Assembly: GCA_036521075.1 (NCBI GenBank)
Contig: DATDIL010000187.1
Coordinates: forward strand, 106,220-170,219
Origin: DAIDKA01 sp036521075
GTDB taxonomy: Bacteria > Pseudomonadota > Gammaproteobacteria > Steroidobacterales > Steroidobacteraceae
DNA: 64,000 bases
Reading direction: 5' to 3'
Below the pieces are notes generated by a model. That model saw only the letters and a list, made by a program, of their open reading frames with translations. It was not told where the DNA came from and did not search any database. Shown here piece after piece: positions 61,104 to 64,000 of this stretch. Both the position numbers and the translations under genes were made by a program. Position 1 is the first letter of the stretch; each line of letters opens with the position of its first letter.

Positions 61104-62127
61104 GAACTGCCCCGCACTGTCCTCGCACCCGGCGCGAGGCCGAAAATATACCTTCCTGCCGGTCGTTCTGGTGGCGTTGGCGTGCGGCGGCGACCGCGGC
61201 GCCATTGCGGCGGGGCCGGCCATCGATGCCGTGCAATCCGATGCGGTTCAGGAAGTCGAAGTCACGGGCGAGCGCGCCGGGCCACGCCTGTGGCGGGTCG
61301 CGAAAGGCGATCACGTGCTGTGGCTGCTGGGGACGTTGGACCCGCTGCCCCGGAGGATGATCTGGAAATCGCGCGAAGTGGAATCGGTGCTCGGCGAGGT
61401 TCAGGAGGTCATACCCACGAACCCTTCCGTCAGCGTACACGCCAATCCCTTCACCTGGATCCGCCTCTACTTCGAATGGCGTGGCGTACAGGTAATCGAC
61501 AAGAGTGGCCGATTGAAGGACGTCCTGCCGGCCGCACTTTATGCACGAGTCAGCGCACTCGTTGCCCGTTACGACAAGGGCGATCATCGCATCGAGCGCC
61601 TGAAACCGGTGTTCGCAGCGCTGCGGCTGTATCGCGAGGCTTTGGACTCGGCGCGCCTCGCGCCTGGAAATCAGGCCGAGGCCACGGTACTGAAGCTGGC
61701 CCGTGCCCGCAAAGTGCCGGTGCGGCAGTCGAAACTGAAGATCGAGGAGCCGCGCGACCTGCTGGCACAGCTGGGCCAGATCCCGCACGACGCCCAGGTC
61801 GACTGTCTGCAAGCCGTCGTCGAGCGGCTCGAGACGGGGGTTGCTGCCATGCAGGAAGAGGCGCGCGCCTGGTCGCTCGGGGACGTTGCGGCCCTGCGCC
61901 AGCTCATGGTGCCGAAGACGATCGATGTCTGCACGGCCGCGGTGTCCGCCTCCGCGCGCACGCGCCAGCTCATCGCCGCTGCAAATGACGACTGGGATCG
62001 CGAGGTCGAAGTCGCCTTGATGAACAATCGCTCGACCCTGGCCCTGAAGCCCATTCACGATCTGCTCGGGCCGCATGGCGCGCTGGCCGCATTTCGGGCT
62101 CGCGGCTACGAGGTCGAAGGCCCCTGA
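61102..62127 (+). CDS. TraB/GumN family protein
   Basis: The 341-residue protein has an N-terminal hydrophobic segment (about residues 16-30), probably a signal, then LWRVAKGDHVLWLLGTLDPLP and a C-terminal MNNRSTLALKPIHDLLGPHGALAAF region typical of the TraB/GumN family. The first GxxH motif of this fold is here G-T-L-D, so metal-dependent protease activity is doubtful, though this variant may define a subfamily. AGGA lies nine bases before the ATG. Confidence 0.75.
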   Translation: MNCPALSSHPARGRKYTFLPVVLVALACGGDRGAIAAGPAIDAVQSDAVQEVEVTGERAGPRLWRVAKGDHVLWLLGTLDPLPRRMIWKSREVESVLGEVQEVIPTNPSVSVHANPFTWIRLYFEWRGVQVIDKSGRLKDVLPAALYARVSALVARYDKGDHRIERLKPVFAALRLYREALDSARLAPGNQAEATVLKLARARKVPVRQSKLKIEEPRDLLAQLGQIPHDAQVDCLQAVVERLETGVAAMQEEARAWSLGDVAALRQLMVPKTIDVCTAAVSASARTRQLIAAANDDWDREVEVALMNNRSTLALKPIHDLLGPHGALAAFRARGYEVEGP

Positions 62128-63392
62128 TCGCGACGCACCGCCTCGCGCCGGGCCTCATCCCAGCGCCAGTCATCGTGGCCGCTCGCGATCCGGACGCCGC
62201 CGACCCAGCGCGGCGGCGGATGCAAGCTGTGGAAGTCCACCTCGCCGCGCAGCAGGGCCCGGCCCAGCTCGGTGATCTCCAGGACATCAGACCAGGGTGC
62301 CCGTGATTCGCTGTCGCGGTCCGGGCCGGGACGTCGGATGAAGGGCTTTTCGCGGGCCTGTTCCATGGCGAGCAGCCGATTGAGAATGTTCGTATCGCCC
62401 TGTCCGGACAACGAGATCAGGGAATAGATCATGCGTCCCACCAGCTGGAACACGCCGCAGGGTTTCACGCTCAGGCTCTGCAGCGCCACTTCCTCGGTCA
62501 GCGACAATCCGGTGGTGATTGCGGGCAGCTGGCGCAGATGACAATGCAGCGCGGGGCCGAGCAACGGCAATGCCGGCGTACCGCCGCGCATCAGCGCGGC
62601 GAGCGGGCGCGGATCGGGGTTGACCAGCGCTTTCCACGCAGCCAGGCCGAGCTGCAACTGCGCGGGACTGGCGCGCCGGCGCGTCCCCCACAGCACCCGC
62701 AAAGCCTCCGGCGGCAGTTGCCCCAGGCCGAGAAACGACATCGTCCCGGGAAAATCGTCGGTATTGATCAGTTCGAGCCGCGCAGGGCGACGGTGCTGCG
62801 CGTAGTGGCCCAGCAGGCGGATGAGCACCAGCTGATCGTAACTGTCGGCCTCCGACCAGATGACGACGCGCTCGTAATGCGCCGATTCGTGCAGCTGACG
62901 CTCGTCGTGTTCGAGCCCGTTCAGCACCTGCGCAAATTCCGGCACCGGCTGGCGGTTGCCGGAGTAGGGCAGGTAGCTGTCGACGATGAACTGTGCACGC
63001 TGCGGCAATGCGTCGGCTCCTTCGCGCACCGGACCGACTACGTACGGGTAGGAGTGTTCATAAAAATCGCCGCGCAGGCCGGCCACCTGCAACGATTCCT
63101 TCAGATCACTGCCGCAGCGGATATGCAGGGTGCGCAGTTCGGCATCGACAACCGATTCGGCCATGCGTTCCCGTTCATGCGCCATCATTGCTGCATGCCG
63201 CTTGAGCGCGGCCCAGTTCTCGAAGCGCAGCTCGCGCGCGATCAGGTATTGAGCTTCGGCAAGCTTCAGGGGTGTACGGGTGAAGCGGACGAGGGCCGCG
63301 TCCTCGCCGCGGCGGGCGGCCTTCAGCAGTTCCTTGGCGCGCTTTTGCTGCTGTTCGAAATTGAGGCGAAACGCCTCGTAGCGGTCGTTCAT
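62106..63392 (-). CDS. DUF1835 domain-containing protein
   Basis: The 428-residue cytosolic protein has a short helical N-terminal part (residues 1-75, including RFENWAALKRHAAMM). It is followed by TLHIRCGSDLKESLQVAGLRGDF and VIWSEADSYDQLVLIRLL, motifs of the DUF1835 domain. The function is unknown. ATG 63392 is favoured by a GGGG-containing ribosome-binding site. The 3' end overlaps the TraB/GumN-like gene by 22 bp. Confidence 0.72.
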   Translation of the reverse strand: MNDRYEAFRLNFEQQQKRAKELLKAARRGEDAALVRFTRTPLKLAEAQYLIARELRFENWAALKRHAAMMAHERERMAESVVDAELRTLHIRCGSDLKESLQVAGLRGDFYEHSYPYVVGPVREGADALPQRAQFIVDSYLPYSGNRQPVPEFAQVLNGLEHDERQLHESAHYERVVIWSEADSYDQLVLIRLLGHYAQHRRPARLELINTDDFPGTMSFLGLGQLPPEALRVLWGTRRRASPAQLQLGLAAWKALVNPDPRPLAALMRGGTPALPLLGPALHCHLRQLPAITTGLSLTEEVALQSLSVKPCGVFQLVGRMIYSLISLSGQGDTNILNRLLAMEQAREKPFIRRPGPDRDSESRAPWSDVLEITELGRALLRGEVDFHSLHPPPRWVGGVRIASGHDDWRWDEARREAVRRDQGPSTS

Positions 63393-63559
63393 GACGAAAC
63401 CCCTTTCAAGCGCCTGCATCCGCTCAGGCAGAAAAGGATTTCACGCAACCTTGCGCGGGTCAGATCCTGTCGTGGGCGCAGCCCTTTCCGCGGATGTGGA
63501 AGCTTCGACCAAGCGTCCGCATTCTGCGATTCGCCCCGGGTCGCGGTCAACGGCCGTTT

Positions 63560-63964
63560 TCAGTCATTGACGGTGGGCGGTACAACCGTCAATGGACGCC
63601 ATACCTTGCCGCGCTTGACCATGATATAGCCGCGGACGGGATCGCCTTCCTCGATGATGGCTTGCACGGCCGCGGTGGGTTTCGCGATCAGCTCAGTTCG
63701 ATCATTTGACATCGTGATCGGCACCCCTCGATCGACGGGAGCAACCGGATCCGAGGTCACGGGCGTACCGGGCGCGCCGGCGGCGAGTGGCGGCTGCGCA
63801 TTCAGGTCCGAATCCGGAACCAATACGAAGCCCAGCGTATCGCTGATCGGCGCCCAGCGATCAGCAGCAATTCCGGGTGGTCGATCCGGCGCGTTGCGAC
63901 CGGCGGCGAGTGACAATCCGAGCACTGCGAGAACGCCAAAGACGATTCCGACAACGACTTTCAT
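63560..63964 (-). CDS. Hypothetical single-span protein
   Basis: The 134-residue protein has one N-terminal hydrophobic segment (MKVVVGIVFGVLAVLGLSLA), so it is an anchored or secreted protein. The proline/alanine-rich remainder ends in RGYIMVKRGKVWRPLTVVPP, a possible small beta domain. I do not recognise it. GGAGG lies eight bases before ATG 63964. The 167 bp between it and the DUF1835 gene hold no clear feature. Confidence 0.55.
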   Translation of the reverse strand: MKVVVGIVFGVLAVLGLSLAAGRNAPDRPPGIAADRWAPISDTLGFVLVPDSDLNAQPPLAAGAPGTPVTSDPVAPVDRGVPITMSNDRTELIAKPTAAVQAIIEEGDPVRGYIMVKRGKVWRPLTVVPPTVND

Positions 63965-64000
63965 GATCGACACCTCCGCGCGCTGCGCCGATTGCGCACC

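Overview
The window is high-GC, densely coded bacterial chromosome. Its gene content and order point to a gammaproteobacterium. Three clusters support this: glnA-DUF4124-ntrB-ntrC, the rhodanese-grxC-secB-gpsA cluster beside trmL, and rsmG-parA-parB-atpIBEFHAGDC-glmU, with glmS further on. AtpD also carries a short insertion that I recall from Xanthomonadales-type sequences, so a lineage on the Xanthomonadales/Nevskiales/Steroidobacterales side is my best guess, not a proof. I see no rRNA, tRNA, CRISPR array, transposase or phage module.

Layout. 1-3.8 kb: a DUF2130 protein cut by the window edge, an ECF sigma factor followed by a membrane-anchored protein ending in a cytochrome c'-like haem motif, a TMEM175-type channel, and a ParD/ParE-like toxin-antitoxin pair. 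3.8-6.8 kb: a Tat-signal NmrA-type oxidoreductase divergent from an exported methyltransferase-like protein, then a GFA-fold protein and a PlsC acyltransferase. 7.1-12.9 kb: nitrogen control (glnA behind a sigma54 promoter, DUF4124 protein, ntrB, ntrC) and an MscS channel. 12.9-14.9 kb: two divergent membrane-protein/XRE-regulator modules with overlapping promoters around a palindrome. 14.9-18.8 kb: trmL, gpsA, secB, grxC, a catalytically degenerate rhodanese, and EnvC. 18.9-25.6 kb: c-di-GMP and phosphorelay signalling (degenerate GGDEF plus EAL, DedA, a REC-GGDEF response regulator coupled to a PAS-PAS hybrid kinase). 25.7-31.7 kb: SRPBCC and holin-like proteins, a HemD-like protein, a POT transporter, tatC-tatB-tatA, dtd, and a diheme cytochrome c4 behind an inverted-repeat element. 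31.8-40.7 kb: a secreted S9 peptidase, then a tightly packed chain MBL hydrolase-prpB-prpC-prpD-rsmG-parA-parB in which propionate catabolism runs into chromosome segregation. 40.8-49.3 kb: the full F1Fo ATP synthase operon and glmU. 49.3-56.3 kb: hldE-gmhB-hldD (LPS heptose synthesis) divergent from glmS, which is translationally coupled to an uncharacterised 605-residue protein. 56.2-64 kb: accessory genes, including a PAS-GAF-PAS protein that ends after its dimerisation domain, small lipoproteins, a DUF6152/DUF6644/DUF6644 operon, a second GFA protein whose start codon overlaps that of a TraB/GumN-like protein, and a DUF1835 protein.

The strongest candidates for something undescribed are the sigma factor/cytochrome c' pair, the twin divergent XRE/membrane modules, the DUF6152/DUF6644 operon and the glmS-coupled unknown gene. 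Several promoters sit so close to start codons that leaderless mRNAs are predicted. All family assignments come from reading motifs by eye; no database search was run.
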